Shown: positions 45,576 to 54,288 of the stretch, piece after piece
Position numbering within the stretch: the stretch's first letter is position 1
How the letters are laid out: each line of letters starts with the position of its first letter
From: DASWED01 sp036394995
GTDB lineage: Bacteria > Actinomycetota > UBA4738 > JACQTL01
Length of the DNA stretch: 61,958 nucleotides
Reading direction: 5' to 3'
NCBI GenBank assembly: GCA_036394995.1
Contig: DASWED010000059.1
Span: 1-61,958, forward strand
Program-made: the position numbers and the translations under genes
The notes under the pieces: generated by a model
What the model was told of the DNA's origin: nothing
Databases searched by the model: none
What the model saw: the letters and a program-made list of their open reading frames with translations, nothing else

Positions 45576-46125
45576 GCGCCTCCGCCGTCACCTCATGGTG
45601 GCGGCAGCGTTCCGGGAGGTGCTCCAGTCCGATCCCATCGTCGTCGGCGGCACGGCCGAGGAGTACTGGACCGCGGCCGAGTACCACCCGACCGATCTGG
45701 ATCTGTGCGCCCCCCTTTCGCCGGATGATCGGGCCGCGCTCAAGGGTTTGGGGTTCTCGCGGCACGGTCGGCACTGGACGCACCCTGATATCGAAGTCGC
45801 CGTGGAGTTTCCCGAGCCGTTCATCGACGGGGATGAGTCCCGAACGCACGAAGCCAGGGTCGGGGCGGGCAGAGCGAGGATCATCGGGCTCGACGATCTC
45901 TACCTCGACCGCCTTCGTCAGTCCACGGTCACCGAGTACGAGGGGATCGAGTTCCACTCCGCCCTCGCCGTCGCCGCCGCGGCGTTCGAGAACGTCGACT
46001 GGGGCTATGTGCGCTCCCGCCTCAGCGGGATCGCGCGAACCGATCCCTCGCTGGCACGAACGATGCGCGCCAACGACCGCAGGATCCGACGCCGAGCGCG
46101 GCAGGCGGCGGACCAGACCGAGTGA
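45523..46125 (+). CDS. DUF6036-like nucleotidyltransferase, possible toxin
   Basis: 200 residues with a minimal nucleotidyltransferase fold: VVGGTAEEYW (GG at 42-43) and TDLDL (D58, D60) are the GG...DxD metal-binding signature, and DIEVAVEFPEPF provides the third acidic residue. The C-terminal half is helical (GLDDLYLDRLRQS). Such NTases coupled to small HTH proteins occur in AbiEii/MenT-like toxin-antitoxin systems, where the toxin modifies tRNA; that function is inferred. GTG start at 45523 inside the XRE gene. Confidence 0.75.
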   Translation: MTDSKARDLLALAARERKRLRRHLMVAAAFREVLQSDPIVVGGTAEEYWTAAEYHPTDLDLCAPLSPDDRAALKGLGFSRHGRHWTHPDIEVAVEFPEPFIDGDESRTHEARVGAGRARIIGLDDLYLDRLRQSTVTEYEGIEFHSALAVAAAAFENVDWGYVRSRLSGIARTDPSLARTMRANDRRIRRRARQAADQTE

Positions 46126-46209
46126 GGGAAGAGGAGCCTGGGAGCTCGTGTGCCTGCATCGTCCGGGTCGGACGCGACAATGGCGTCCTCGGATTCGAAA
46201 GGGCGTGCC

Positions 46210-46737
46210 ATGGAGTTCGGTGAGGTCGTGCGGCGGCGGCGGATGTGCCGCGGGTATCTGGACGAGGAGGTCGCCGAGGAGAGTGTCGAACGGATCCTCG
46301 ACCTGGCCCTGCGGTTCCCGTCGGCGGGGCACACCCAGCCGCAGGAATTCATCGTGGTCCGCGATCCGGCCGTGAAGGAGGACCTGGCGCGCGCCGCGCT
46401 GGGGCAGACGTTCGTGGCGGACGCCCCGGTGGTGATCGCTGTGGTGTCGGACACCCGACGGTCTGCCCGGCGGTACGGCGACAGGGGCGTGCGCTTCTAC
46501 AGCGTCGCCGACGGGGCGTTCGCCTCGATGCTCGTGCTGCTCGCCGCGGTCGATCTCGGTCTGGGCGCGGCGTTCGTGGCCGCGTTCGACGACGAAGCGG
46601 TCGCGATGGCCTTGGGCCTCCCCCAGCACGTCCGTCCCATCGGGCTCATCCCGATCGGCTACTGCGCCGAGGGGGCGAGTCGCGTCGAACGGCGGAGCCC
46701 GGCCGAGATCGTCCACCGCGACCGGTACGGAGGGTGA
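46210..46737 (+). CDS. Nitroreductase-family oxidoreductase
   Basis: 175 residues with the flavin reductase fold: N-terminal FMN-binding EVVRRRRMCRGYL, LALRFPSAGHTQPQEFIVVR, GAFASMLVLLAAVDLGLGAAF and the C-terminal RPIGLIPIGY. Uses FMN and NAD(P)H; the physiological substrate is unknown. ATG at 46210 chosen for the family N-terminus and AAAGGG six bases upstream; two earlier in-frame starts (46150, 46180) would add unrelated residues. Confidence 0.85.
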   Translation: MEFGEVVRRRRMCRGYLDEEVAEESVERILDLALRFPSAGHTQPQEFIVVRDPAVKEDLARAALGQTFVADAPVVIAVVSDTRRSARRYGDRGVRFYSVADGAFASMLVLLAAVDLGLGAAFVAAFDDEAVAMALGLPQHVRPIGLIPIGYCAEGASRVERRSPAEIVHRDRYGG

Positions 46738-46758
46738 GCCTCCCGATTCCCGATCGGG

Positions 46759-47440
46759 TCACCGTTCGGGCTCGGGGCGGTTCCACGCATCGAGGTCGTG
46801 GGCGAAGTGGACCCGGACGGGGTCGAGGGAACGGAGTCGGCGGACGGATTCGGCGTAGGCGCTGGAGTCGGCGGCGCTGGGGAGGCCCGAGAGGCGGGGG
46901 CCGGTGGAGCCCTCCCATTCCGCGGCGGTGTACACGGCCTGGCCGGCCAGGAGGACCGGCCCGGCCTCCGTTCGGACCACGAGCGACTGGTGGCCGTCGG
47001 TGTGGCCCGGCGTGGCGAGGATCGTGATCCCCGGCCCGATCTCCGTCTCGCCGCCATCGAGCTCCACGAACTCCACCACGCCGCGTCCCACCCATTCGGG
47101 GACCGTGTAGTCGGGTTCGTCGACGGCGGCGAGCTCGGTGGCCTGGACATAGACCCGTCGACCGGGGAGCAGGGTGTTCTGGCCGCAGTGGTCGAAGTGC
47201 AGGTGCGAATGGCCCACCGCCGTGACGTCGTCGAGGGCAAACCCGTGCGCCGACAGCGCCTGCGCGAGCGGCGTCACCCGGGGCCGGAAGCACTGTTCGA
47301 CCTCGGCGTTCCCGGTCCCCACGCCGGTGTCGAAACAGGAGCACGCCCGCGTCGTGGACCACTGCGAACCCCACGATGGGCCCCGATTCCCCGGCCTGGG
47401 GGTGGACTTCCTACCGGTCGACGGGAGGGAGAACGCGTAG
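46759..47440 (-). pseudogene. Metallo-beta-lactamase-fold hydrolase with frameshift and N-terminal stop
   Basis: From about 47335 to 46759 one frame gives a nearly complete lactonase-like MBL protein: DTGVGTGNAEVEQCF, AVGHSHLHFDHCGQN with the HxHxDH metal site, TPGHTDGHQSLVV, and HFAHDLDAWN. The preceding part (EVHPQAGESGPIVGFAVVHD) is in another frame: one extra T in CTGTTTCGAC near 47333 breaks LLF-DTG, and a TAG interrupts the frame further upstream. Either a recent pseudogene or a sequence error; the second defect favours decay. Confidence 0.75.
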
Positions 47441-47467
47441 CGCACCTCCGATCCTCCGATGGATCGG

Positions 47468-47719
47468 TCAGTCCCATAGGCGCTCGAGGTGCCAGTGATC
47501 GGCGCGGCGGTCGTGGTACAGGTCCCACACGGCGCCGCCCCGGGCCTCCACCCGCCAGTACTCGCGGTCGCGGCCGTCCTCCCACCACCGGCCCTCGATC
47601 CGCCACCGGCCGATCACGTCCACCACCTCGTACCGGCGGTTCCGCCACCGGAACGAGGCCGGCACGCCGCCGTCGGACTCCACCTCGACCCGGATCTCGT
47701 CGTCGTAGCGCTTCGCCAT
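47468..47719 (-). CDS. DUF6504 family protein, SOS-controlled
   Basis: 83 residues, rich in Trp and Arg: KRYDDEIRVEVESDGGVPAS, FRWRNRRYEVVDVIGRW, GGAVWDLYHDRRADHWHLER. This matches the small DUF6504 proteins typically found next to ImuB/DnaE2 mutasome genes of actinobacteria; role unknown. GGGGGAGG lies nine bases before the ATG. Its promoter and an SOS box are directly upstream, supporting a DNA-damage function together with the dnaE2-dinB unit 4 kb away. Confidence 0.85.
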   Translation of the reverse strand: MAKRYDDEIRVEVESDGGVPASFRWRNRRYEVVDVIGRWRIEGRWWEDGRDREYWRVEARGGAVWDLYHDRRADHWHLERLWD

Positions 47720-47754
47720 GGGGCCTGCCTCCCCCGCGAGGCCTCGATGCCCGA

Positions 47755-47811
47755 GCGAACATGTGTTCGATTCGGGAGGAAGAGGCTACTCCCGGCCTCC
47801 AGGGCTGTCAA
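47755..47811 (-). promoter_or_regulatory. Promoter and SOS box of the DUF6504 gene
   Basis: Minus strand: TTGACA (47806-47811), 17-nt spacer, TAGCCT (47783-47788), then a LexA-type operator TCGAACACATGTTCGC (47755-47770) beginning about 12 nt after the -10. The operator is almost identical to that of dnaE2. Confidence 0.88.
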
Positions 47812-47821
47812 GCGGAGGCGG

Positions 47822-48172
47822 TCAGGCGGAGGGACGCTCCTCCATGCCGCTGGCCTCCCGGTCATTGTGGGAGGCCAGCGCACCGAGCGCTCGGCCCAAC
47901 CACAGGACGACGAGCGTCGCGAGGGCCACGAGCCCGAGGCGGAGGGACCAGCGATACAGCGGCCGGAGATCGAACGGATCGCTACCGAGGTCCTTGAAGT
48001 CGAGCCACACACCGGTCACGGTCCACGTCGTCGCGCTCAGGGCGAACATCCGGACCGCCAGGGTGGCGACGCCGTCGCTCGTCCTGCGCCGCAGCGCCGC
48101 TCCCGTCCACCACAGGGCGGCGATCACGAACGCCAACGTCAGCAGCCTGCCAGCTTCCATCCGCCAGTCCAT
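47822..48172 (-). CDS. Three-pass membrane protein of unknown function
   Basis: 116 residues, not recognised. Three membrane segments (LLTLAFVIAALWWTGAAL, LAVRMFALSATTWTVTGVWL, LGLVALATLVVLWLGRAL) with short loops and a polar C-terminus. ATG at 48170-48172 with GGGGAGG six bases upstream; an earlier ATG eight codons before lacks this. It stands alone, divergent from udgX. Confidence 0.75.
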   Translation of the reverse strand: MDWRMEAGRLLTLAFVIAALWWTGAALRRRTSDGVATLAVRMFALSATTWTVTGVWLDFKDLGSDPFDLRPLYRWSLRLGLVALATLVVLWLGRALGALASHNDREASGMEERPSA

Positions 48173-48345
48173 TCCTGCCTCCCCTCGAACGGGCAATGCA
48201 TCGAGCTCGCCATCGAGCGAGGCGCGGACCGCTCCGATGGGGCCGCTCGCGCGGACCAGGTGTTCCCGGAGCGTGATCGGCGAAACCTCGCCACTCGAAC
48301 TCCGATGTCTGCCCGGAGAGCCGGGCGGGTACCTGATCGGCAGAG

Positions 48346-49002
48346 ATGGCCACGCGGAAGAGCGACGTCCCGACGGCGGAGCCGTTCCTGCCGGAGCGGC
48401 GGACGCTCGGGGCGCTGCGGGAGGCCGCGGCGACGTGTGAGGGGTGCGACCTGTACCGCAACGCCACCCAGACCGTGTTCGGCGAGGGGCGGCTCAAGGC
48501 CCGGGTCATGTTCGTCGGCGAGCAGCCGGGGGACTCCGAGGACCGGCAGGGGCGGCCGTTCGTTGGGCCGGCCGGGCGTCTGCTGGACCGGGCCCTGGAC
48601 GAGGCCGGGATCGACCGCTCGCTCGTCTACGTGACGAACGCCGTGAAGCACTTCAAGTGGGAGCCCCGGGGGAAGCGGCGCATCCACAAGAACCCCGCGG
48701 CCGAGGAGATCCGGGCCTGCCGGCCCTGGCTGGACGCGGAGATCGACGCGGTGAAGCCCGAGGTCGTCGTGGCCCTGGGGGCCACCGCCGCGAAGGCCGT
48801 GATCGGCCCCAAGTTCCGGGTGACCGAGCAGCGGGGCGAGTTCGTGGACACGCCGCTCGCCGCGATGGTCACGGCCACCGTCCATCCCTCGTCGATCCTG
48901 CGCGCTCCCGACGACACCGCCCGGGAACAGGCCTACGCCGCGTTCGTCCGGGACCTCCTCGTGGTGGCCGGGGCCATGCGATCGGCGAAGCGCGCCGGCT
49001 GA
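48346..49002 (+). CDS. udgX: UdgX-type uracil-DNA glycosylase
   Basis: 218 residues, family-4-like uracil-DNA glycosylase with the features of UdgX: GEQPGDSED (58-66), the inserted KRRIH loop (110-114) and HPSSILR (H180). In UdgX the His of KRRIH (here H114) attacks the sugar so the enzyme stays covalently bound to uracil DNA. Iron-sulfur ligands C31, C34 and C125 are present; where ordinary family 4 enzymes have the other Cys (VVKC) the sequence has His (AVKHF, H102). Start ATG with a weak ribosome site; TACCTG 10 nt upstream may be a -10. Confidence 0.92.
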   Translation: MATRKSDVPTAEPFLPERRTLGALREAAATCEGCDLYRNATQTVFGEGRLKARVMFVGEQPGDSEDRQGRPFVGPAGRLLDRALDEAGIDRSLVYVTNAVKHFKWEPRGKRRIHKNPAAEEIRACRPWLDAEIDAVKPEVVVALGATAAKAVIGPKFRVTEQRGEFVDTPLAAMVTATVHPSSILRAPDDTAREQAYAAFVRDLLVVAGAMRSAKRAG

Positions 49003-49009
49003 CGACGCC

Positions 49010-49855
49010 TCAGTCGCCGCCGCGGATGAGCCTGGCGAACGTCCGGTAGTCGCGGACCCGGGCCAGCTTCCGGCCTCGCGCCCGGAGCGCCGCGACGTCC
49101 CCGGGCGACGGCCACGAGAAGTACGAACGCCCGGACAGGTCCTGTTCGCGGGCCGCGGTGAGCGAACCGGGGAGCTCCCGAACCGCGGCAAGCAGCTCCT
49201 CCCCTCCCGCCCGGGCCAGCCGGAGCTGCAGCGACAGCGACGTGTCGTCCGGACGGATCTCCACCTCCCGCTGGCGGAGGATCGGGCCGACGTCGAGCTC
49301 GGGCGCCATCACGTGGACGGTGAGCCCGGTTCGCGACTCCCCGTGGCGGAGGACCCAGAAGTACGGCGCGATCCCCGCGTACTCCGGGAGCAGCGCCCAG
49401 TGGATGTTCATCGCCACCAGGCTCGGCATCTGCAGGATGTCGGGATCGATCCGCTGCGGCGTGGACACCGAGAGCAGGACGTCGGGGTTCGCCTCGCGGA
49501 GGAACCTCCGGACTCGGTCGGTGTTCACGGCGTCCACGGAGACGAACGGAACCCCGTGCCGGGCTGCCAGCCGGTCCAGGAACGCGGGCCGGCCCGTCGC
49601 CAGCGCCACCGCCTCGGGCATCACCAGCGTCCCCAGCTTGTGCCGCGCGTAGCGCAGGCCGGTCCGCCGCGAGATCTTCCACAGCCGGCCCGCGCGACCC
49701 CCCTTCCCCGGCGGGATCCGGACCAGCACCGCCCCCACCATCCGCACGTCCGCCGAATCGAACAGCGGCCGCAGCATGAGCGTGGAGAACGCGTTCCCGT
49801 TCGACACGACGGCGACGGTGACCGGCCCGGAAGAGCCGTTCGGCGCCTCGCTCAC
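49010..49855 (-). CDS. Formyltransferase-domain protein of the polysaccharide locus
   Basis: 281 residues with a methionyl-tRNA-formyltransferase-like N-terminal fold: VAVVSNGNAFSTLMLRPLF, the catalytic region VAMNIHWALLPEYAGIAPYF (N-x-H plus the LLPxYxG loop) and LDVGPILRQREV. It lacks the C-terminal tRNA-binding domain, so a sugar-nucleotide or lipid-linked amino-sugar N-formyltransferase fits best. GTG start overlaps the WecA-like stop (GTGA), last gene of the operon. Confidence 0.82.
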   Translation of the reverse strand: MSEAPNGSSGPVTVAVVSNGNAFSTLMLRPLFDSADVRMVGAVLVRIPPGKGGRAGRLWKISRRTGLRYARHKLGTLVMPEAVALATGRPAFLDRLAARHGVPFVSVDAVNTDRVRRFLREANPDVLLSVSTPQRIDPDILQMPSLVAMNIHWALLPEYAGIAPYFWVLRHGESRTGLTVHVMAPELDVGPILRQREVEIRPDDTSLSLQLRLARAGGEELLAAVRELPGSLTAAREQDLSGRSYFSWPSPGDVAALRARGRKLARVRDYRTFARLIRGGD

Positions 49856-50895
49856 CGAGCGGGCTCCGGCTGCCGGTACCGCACGAACCCCATCGCGAAC
49901 AGCGCCCCGATCGCGGCGGCCCACACGGCGCCCAGGAGGGACACTGCCCCGGCCTTGGACAGCTGCGCGGCCACCACGGCGGCCCCGACCAACACCGTGT
50001 GCACGACGAGACAGACCCCCAGCGTCGCCCATACGGAGAGGCCGCGGGCCAGGAGCTGGTCGTAGAGGTGCCCGCGGTCCCCCTGATGCAGGGCCACGCG
50101 ACCGGTCAGGCGCCGGAGCACCGAGAGCATCAGGTCCAGGAGGAACACGCCCAGGCATCCCGACGCCCCCGCCAGCGCGGGAATGCCGATGCCCGCCTGG
50201 AGGGCGGCGATCGCCAGCGCTGCCCCCACGAAGTACGAACCGTTGTCGCCCAGGAACAGCCGCGCCGGCGGGAGGTTGTGGATCACGAATCCCGCGGCCG
50301 CCGCGGCCGCGCATGCGGCCACGATGCCGGGCCGGCCCCACGAGGCGGACACGGTCACGGCGATCACGACGATCCCGGCTCCGCTGACCACGGCCAGGCT
50401 CCCGGCGAGCCCATCCATCCCGTCCACCATGTTCACGGCATTGAGGACCGCCGCGTAGAAGACCACGGCGGCGAGGCCGTACACGATCCCGGCGGGCGAG
50501 CAGCAGGCGTCGACATTGAGGCCACCGAGGACGAGGGCCACGCCGAACGCCACTTGAAGACCGAGCCGGAGGGCCTCGGGCACGCGCCGCGCGTCGTCGG
50601 CCAGGCCCAGGAACACCGGAGCGAACAGCGCCACCGTCACGCCCCACCGAAGCGGCCACCCCCGCGTGGCCACCCCGGCCGCCACTCCCCCGGCGACCGC
50701 CAGCCCGCCGAGGTACGGCACCGCCCGAGCATGCGGCTTGAGGGAGGAATCCGGGTGATCGAGCGCGCCGAGCCGCCGCCCGGCGGCCCGTGCCGCGAAA
50801 CCGAGCAGCAGCGCGACGGGGAACGCGACCGCCACTTGCAGCCACGACGGCTGCAGATGCGGATGTGAAGGGACGAAGAGCGGGCCCGGGGTCAT
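49852..50895 (-). CDS. WecA/MraY-family polyprenyl-phosphate sugar-1-phosphate transferase
   Basis: 347 residues, about ten membrane segments. Family motifs: AVPYLGGLAV, NAVNMVDGMDGLAGSLA (Asp pair), FLGDNGSYFVG and HQGDRGHLYDQLL. It should start glycan assembly by putting a HexNAc-1-P on undecaprenyl phosphate. The last motif is closer to WecA/TagO than to MraY. 4-nt overlaps on both sides. Confidence 0.9.
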   Translation of the reverse strand: MTPGPLFVPSHPHLQPSWLQVAVAFPVALLLGFAARAAGRRLGALDHPDSSLKPHARAVPYLGGLAVAGGVAAGVATRGWPLRWGVTVALFAPVFLGLADDARRVPEALRLGLQVAFGVALVLGGLNVDACCSPAGIVYGLAAVVFYAAVLNAVNMVDGMDGLAGSLAVVSGAGIVVIAVTVSASWGRPGIVAACAAAAAAGFVIHNLPPARLFLGDNGSYFVGAALAIAALQAGIGIPALAGASGCLGVFLLDLMLSVLRRLTGRVALHQGDRGHLYDQLLARGLSVWATLGVCLVVHTVLVGAAVVAAQLSKAGAVSLLGAVWAAAIGALFAMGFVRYRQPEPAR

Positions 50896-52076
50896 CGCCG
50901 CCGGTCCAGCAGGCGGCGGTACACCTCGAGGGTTCGGGCCACGACCTGCTCCTCGTCGAACTGTTCGAGCATTCGCCGCCGGCCGGCCTCGCCCATGCGG
51001 GCGCGTTCGGCCGGGTCGGCCAGCAGGCGCTCCACGGCGGCAGCCAGGGCCGCGGCGTCGCGGGGCGGGACCAGGACCCCGGTGTCGCCGTCCACCACCA
51101 CCTCGCGGCATCCCCGGATGTCGGTGGCCACAGCCGGCCGGCCCATGGCCTGCGCCTCGATCGCGCTGCGGGGCACGCCCTCGCGGTGCGAGGCCAGGAC
51201 GAACAGGTCGAACGCGGCGTAGATCGCCGGCATGTCGCGGCCCTCCCCGTGGAACACGACCCCTGCCTCCCGGGCGGCGGACATGGCGGAGGGGGACAGC
51301 CGGTCGGCCTTCGACGGCTCCTCCGGCCCCACGGCCACGAACACGACGTCCGGCCGAACCGAGCGCACGCGCCGGGCGGCCTCGAAGAACTCGCCGTAGC
51401 CCTTCTCCGCCACCAGCCGGCCGACGGTCCCCACCACCACCGACCTCTCGGCGGCCCCCCAGCCCTTCCGGAGCAGCGCTGCACCCTCCGAATCCACGGA
51501 CGCCGGATCGAACCTCGACAGGTCCACCCCGTTCCCCAGCCATGTGGCCCTGGACAGCGGGACCAGCCGCCGCCCCACCGCCCACTCGAAGTCCTCCCGG
51601 CTCTGGAACAGCTCGTGGTCGGAGAACAGGAACGCGGCCCGTTCCGCCGCCGAGATCAGCCCCCGCCGGACCGCCGGCAGCGCCGGGTTCGCGTACAGGC
51701 CGTGCACCGTGTTCACCACGGCCGGCACCCGGGCCATCCGCGCGGCCACCCGTCCCAGGACCCCGCTCTTCGGGTTGTGGGTGTGCACGATGTCCGGCCG
51801 TTCCCGCCGGAACAGCCGCACCAGGTCCCGCAGCGCCACGGCGTCCCGCCCCGGGGTCCACGAGCGGGTCAGCGATCCCACGGCCAGGTGGCGGATCCCC
51901 AGCGCCTCGAGCTCCTCCACGTACGGACCCGGCGCCGAGGCCCCGGCCACCTCGAACCCCTCCTCCGCGAACCGAACCAGCTGGTGGGCCAGCAGGACCT
52001 TCAGGGACAGGTCGATGGTCGTGAGGTGGATCAGGCGGGGAAGGCGATCCCTCACGGCGACCGCGGTGGAGGTCAC
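50892..52076 (-). CDS. GT4-family glycosyltransferase
   Basis: 394 residues, GT-B fold. N-terminal acceptor domain (LIHLTTIDLSLKVLLAHQLV, DIVHTHNPKSGVLGRVAARM), C-terminal donor domain with VGTVGRLVAEKGYGEFFEAA and the E-x7-E motif SHREGVPRSAIEAQAMG. Retaining enzyme using a sugar nucleotide, similar to capsule/EPS transferases acting early on the lipid-linked chain. GTG start overlaps the deacetylase stop. Confidence 0.9.
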   Translation of the reverse strand: MTSTAVAVRDRLPRLIHLTTIDLSLKVLLAHQLVRFAEEGFEVAGASAPGPYVEELEALGIRHLAVGSLTRSWTPGRDAVALRDLVRLFRRERPDIVHTHNPKSGVLGRVAARMARVPAVVNTVHGLYANPALPAVRRGLISAAERAAFLFSDHELFQSREDFEWAVGRRLVPLSRATWLGNGVDLSRFDPASVDSEGAALLRKGWGAAERSVVVGTVGRLVAEKGYGEFFEAARRVRSVRPDVVFVAVGPEEPSKADRLSPSAMSAAREAGVVFHGEGRDMPAIYAAFDLFVLASHREGVPRSAIEAQAMGRPAVATDIRGCREVVVDGDTGVLVPPRDAAALAAAVERLLADPAERARMGEAGRRRMLEQFDEEQVVARTLEVYRRLLDRRR

Positions 52077-52906
52077 GGTGATCGCCTCCGGAGCCGTTCG
52101 TACAGACGGTCCTCCAGCGGCGCGATGCCCGCGAGACGGCGCCGGAAGAACAACATCCCGTCGCTGGCTCGAACCGGCGTCCGCGAGAGCTGATGGGCCG
52201 GCGCCCGACCCGGCACGTTCTTGGTCCCGAGACCGGCCACGGCCCACCGGTAGTGCCGGACCACGACGTCCTCGTTGCCCGCGACGGCTCCCGGGTAGGC
52301 GAAGATCTCCGGTGCCGTTCCCACCCTGGCCGCCAGGATGTCGTTGGCGCGTTCGCATTCGTCCTCGGCCTCGGCCGCCGACAGGCTGTCGAGCGGCCGA
52401 TGCGTGTGGGTGTGCGAACCCACCTCCATGAGCCCACCCGCCCTCATCTCCCCCACCTGGTCCCACGTCAGCGGCTCGGGCGGCTCCCCCCGGCCGGAGG
52501 CCCCGAGCCGGATCGGCGCGGGGGCCTGGCCTTCGATGAACCCCGTGGCCAGGAAGACGGTGGCGGGAAGACCGAGGTCAGCGAGGATCGGTCGGGCCCG
52601 CCGGTACACCTCCCGGTAGCCGTCGTCGAACGTGATGGCCACCAGGTCGCGGTCCATGTCCCCTGCCGCCAGCCGCTCCACCCCCCGACTGAGCGGGACC
52701 ACCGTCGCGGACCGCGCCAGCCACTCCGCCTGGCGCCGGAACGTCGCCTCGGGGAGGTCCATCTCCTGGCCCATCTCCGCCCCCACCCGGTGGTAGATCA
52801 GGACGAACAGCCCGGGTTCGGTGGTCCGGGCTGCCGTGGCGGGTCCGAGGAGCGCGAGCTTCACCGCCTTCTTGGCCAGGGACACCGCTGCGAAGCGGAC
52901 GCTCAC
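52073..52906 (-). CDS. Polysaccharide deacetylase (CE4)
   Basis: 277 residues with a NodB domain: ITFDDGYREVYRRA (catalytic D94-D95), GLPATVFLATGFI, the metal-binding SHTHTH (H165, H169) and IFAYPGA. Removes N-acetyl groups from a glycan. An N-terminal hydrophobic helix without cleavage site may hold it at the membrane. In polysaccharide loci such enzymes often act on the growing chain; deacetylation and the formyltransferase downstream could act on the same amino sugar. GTG start overlaps the preceding stop. Confidence 0.9.
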   Translation of the reverse strand: MSVRFAAVSLAKKAVKLALLGPATAARTTEPGLFVLIYHRVGAEMGQEMDLPEATFRRQAEWLARSATVVPLSRGVERLAAGDMDRDLVAITFDDGYREVYRRARPILADLGLPATVFLATGFIEGQAPAPIRLGASGRGEPPEPLTWDQVGEMRAGGLMEVGSHTHTHRPLDSLSAAEAEDECERANDILAARVGTAPEIFAYPGAVAGNEDVVVRHYRWAVAGLGTKNVPGRAPAHQLSRTPVRASDGMLFFRRRLAGIAPLEDRLYERLRRRSP

Positions 52907-54288
52907 GCCGGCACGGAGGCGCCCACGGACTCCGGTGCCCGGTCGGCGAACGCCCTCGGCACCTCCGCCGGCCCCGCCCGCCGACGGACGGGCTTGCCCA
53001 CCATGCAGATCAGCATGAACAGGAACGGCAGGACCTGCGTTCGCTGCCGGGCCAGCAACCCGAAGTTCGACAGCGACGACAGGATCACCGAGAAGGCCAG
53101 GAACGCCGCCAGCGCGAACAGCACCATCCCGTTGTCGCGCCACCGGCGGAACCCGCGCAGGATCTGCCGCCGCCGGATCAGGATCAGGCCCCCCAGCAGC
53201 ACGCCCTCCAGCGCCGTCAGTGACGGGAGCGGCCCCCCGGCCTCCCACGGGAACGGCCGGAAGTTGACCGTGACGATTGCCGCCGGCATCCCGAGCGGCG
53301 AGAACGGGTTGGGCGGGGTGAAATTGGACCCCGTGAGGCCCGTGCTGAACTGCGTCTCCCGGGCGGTCTGGAACGCCTCGATCGCGTTCGAGTTCCCGAT
53401 GTACGACGCCGTGTGCGTCACGGTGAAGAACGCCACGAACGAGAGCGCCGGGACCAGGACCAGCCACGTCATCGCCTGGAGGTGGGGGTTCCGGCGGCGG
53501 ACCGGACGCAGGAGGAACGCAGCGGCGCCGGCCACCATCAGCGCGGTGGCGATGGGCGGCCGGATCATGAACACGCCCACCAGCCCGATCGTCCCGGCCA
53601 CCACGCCCCGCAAGAAGTCGCCCCGGAACAGGTGGGCGAAGCCGTACACCGCGAGCCCCAGGAACGTCACCACCAGCGAGTCCTTGCCCAGGCTGGACGG
53701 CCAGTACCACATCGAGGGCAGGAAGAAGAGCAACAGCGCGAACAGCCGGTGGTCCCCCTCCGGGAACGCCAGCCGGAACGCCTTGTAGAAGTACCAGCCC
53801 CCCACGAACGCGAGCGACGAGTGCACGACGAAGCCGCCGAGCATGGTCGTCCCGATGATCGCGAACAGGATCCCGGTGGACCAGTTCACGAACGGCGTGC
53901 CGAAGTACGGGTCCGGCAGCGCCGGGAACTGAAAGGATCGGAACAGCGGCGCCAGGACCTTGCCCGCCCCGTAGTAGCCGTTCGCGTCCGCCACCCCGTG
54001 GTACACGGCCTGGATGATCAGGTACCGCAGGAGGCTCCCCACCAGGTGTGCCCCCAGGGCCGCCCACAGGAAGCCCTGGGACACCGACGGCTCGTGGGCC
54101 ACGGCCCTCGGGATGAACACGGCCGCGACCATGGCCACCAGGGCCACCGACACCAGGTACATCTGGCCCTCGAACCCCGAGTGCCCGACCACGGACACCG
54201 CCACACCGACGGCCGCGAGCACGCCGATCCACACACCGGCGCTGCGGACGCGGAACGACTGGCCGACGGAGGTGACGTGGGACGCCAT
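52903..54288 (-). CDS. Multispanning membrane protein, candidate polysaccharide polymerase
   Basis: 461 residues with about eleven membrane segments. Not matched with confidence to a family; the loop WYWPSSLGKDSLVVTFLGLA (S-x-GKD) recurs in EpsG/Wzy-like and related membrane proteins of EPS loci. A large external loop (about 290-340) follows segment 7. A Wzy-type polymerase is the best guess because no other gene in the locus can fill this role. ATG at 54286-54288; 54 nt after the GNAT stop. Confidence 0.7.
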   Translation of the reverse strand: MASHVTSVGQSFRVRSAGVWIGVLAAVGVAVSVVGHSGFEGQMYLVSVALVAMVAAVFIPRAVAHEPSVSQGFLWAALGAHLVGSLLRYLIIQAVYHGVADANGYYGAGKVLAPLFRSFQFPALPDPYFGTPFVNWSTGILFAIIGTTMLGGFVVHSSLAFVGGWYFYKAFRLAFPEGDHRLFALLLFFLPSMWYWPSSLGKDSLVVTFLGLAVYGFAHLFRGDFLRGVVAGTIGLVGVFMIRPPIATALMVAGAAAFLLRPVRRRNPHLQAMTWLVLVPALSFVAFFTVTHTASYIGNSNAIEAFQTARETQFSTGLTGSNFTPPNPFSPLGMPAAIVTVNFRPFPWEAGGPLPSLTALEGVLLGGLILIRRRQILRGFRRWRDNGMVLFALAAFLAFSVILSSLSNFGLLARQRTQVLPFLFMLICMVGKPVRRRAGPAEVPRAFADRAPESVGASVPA

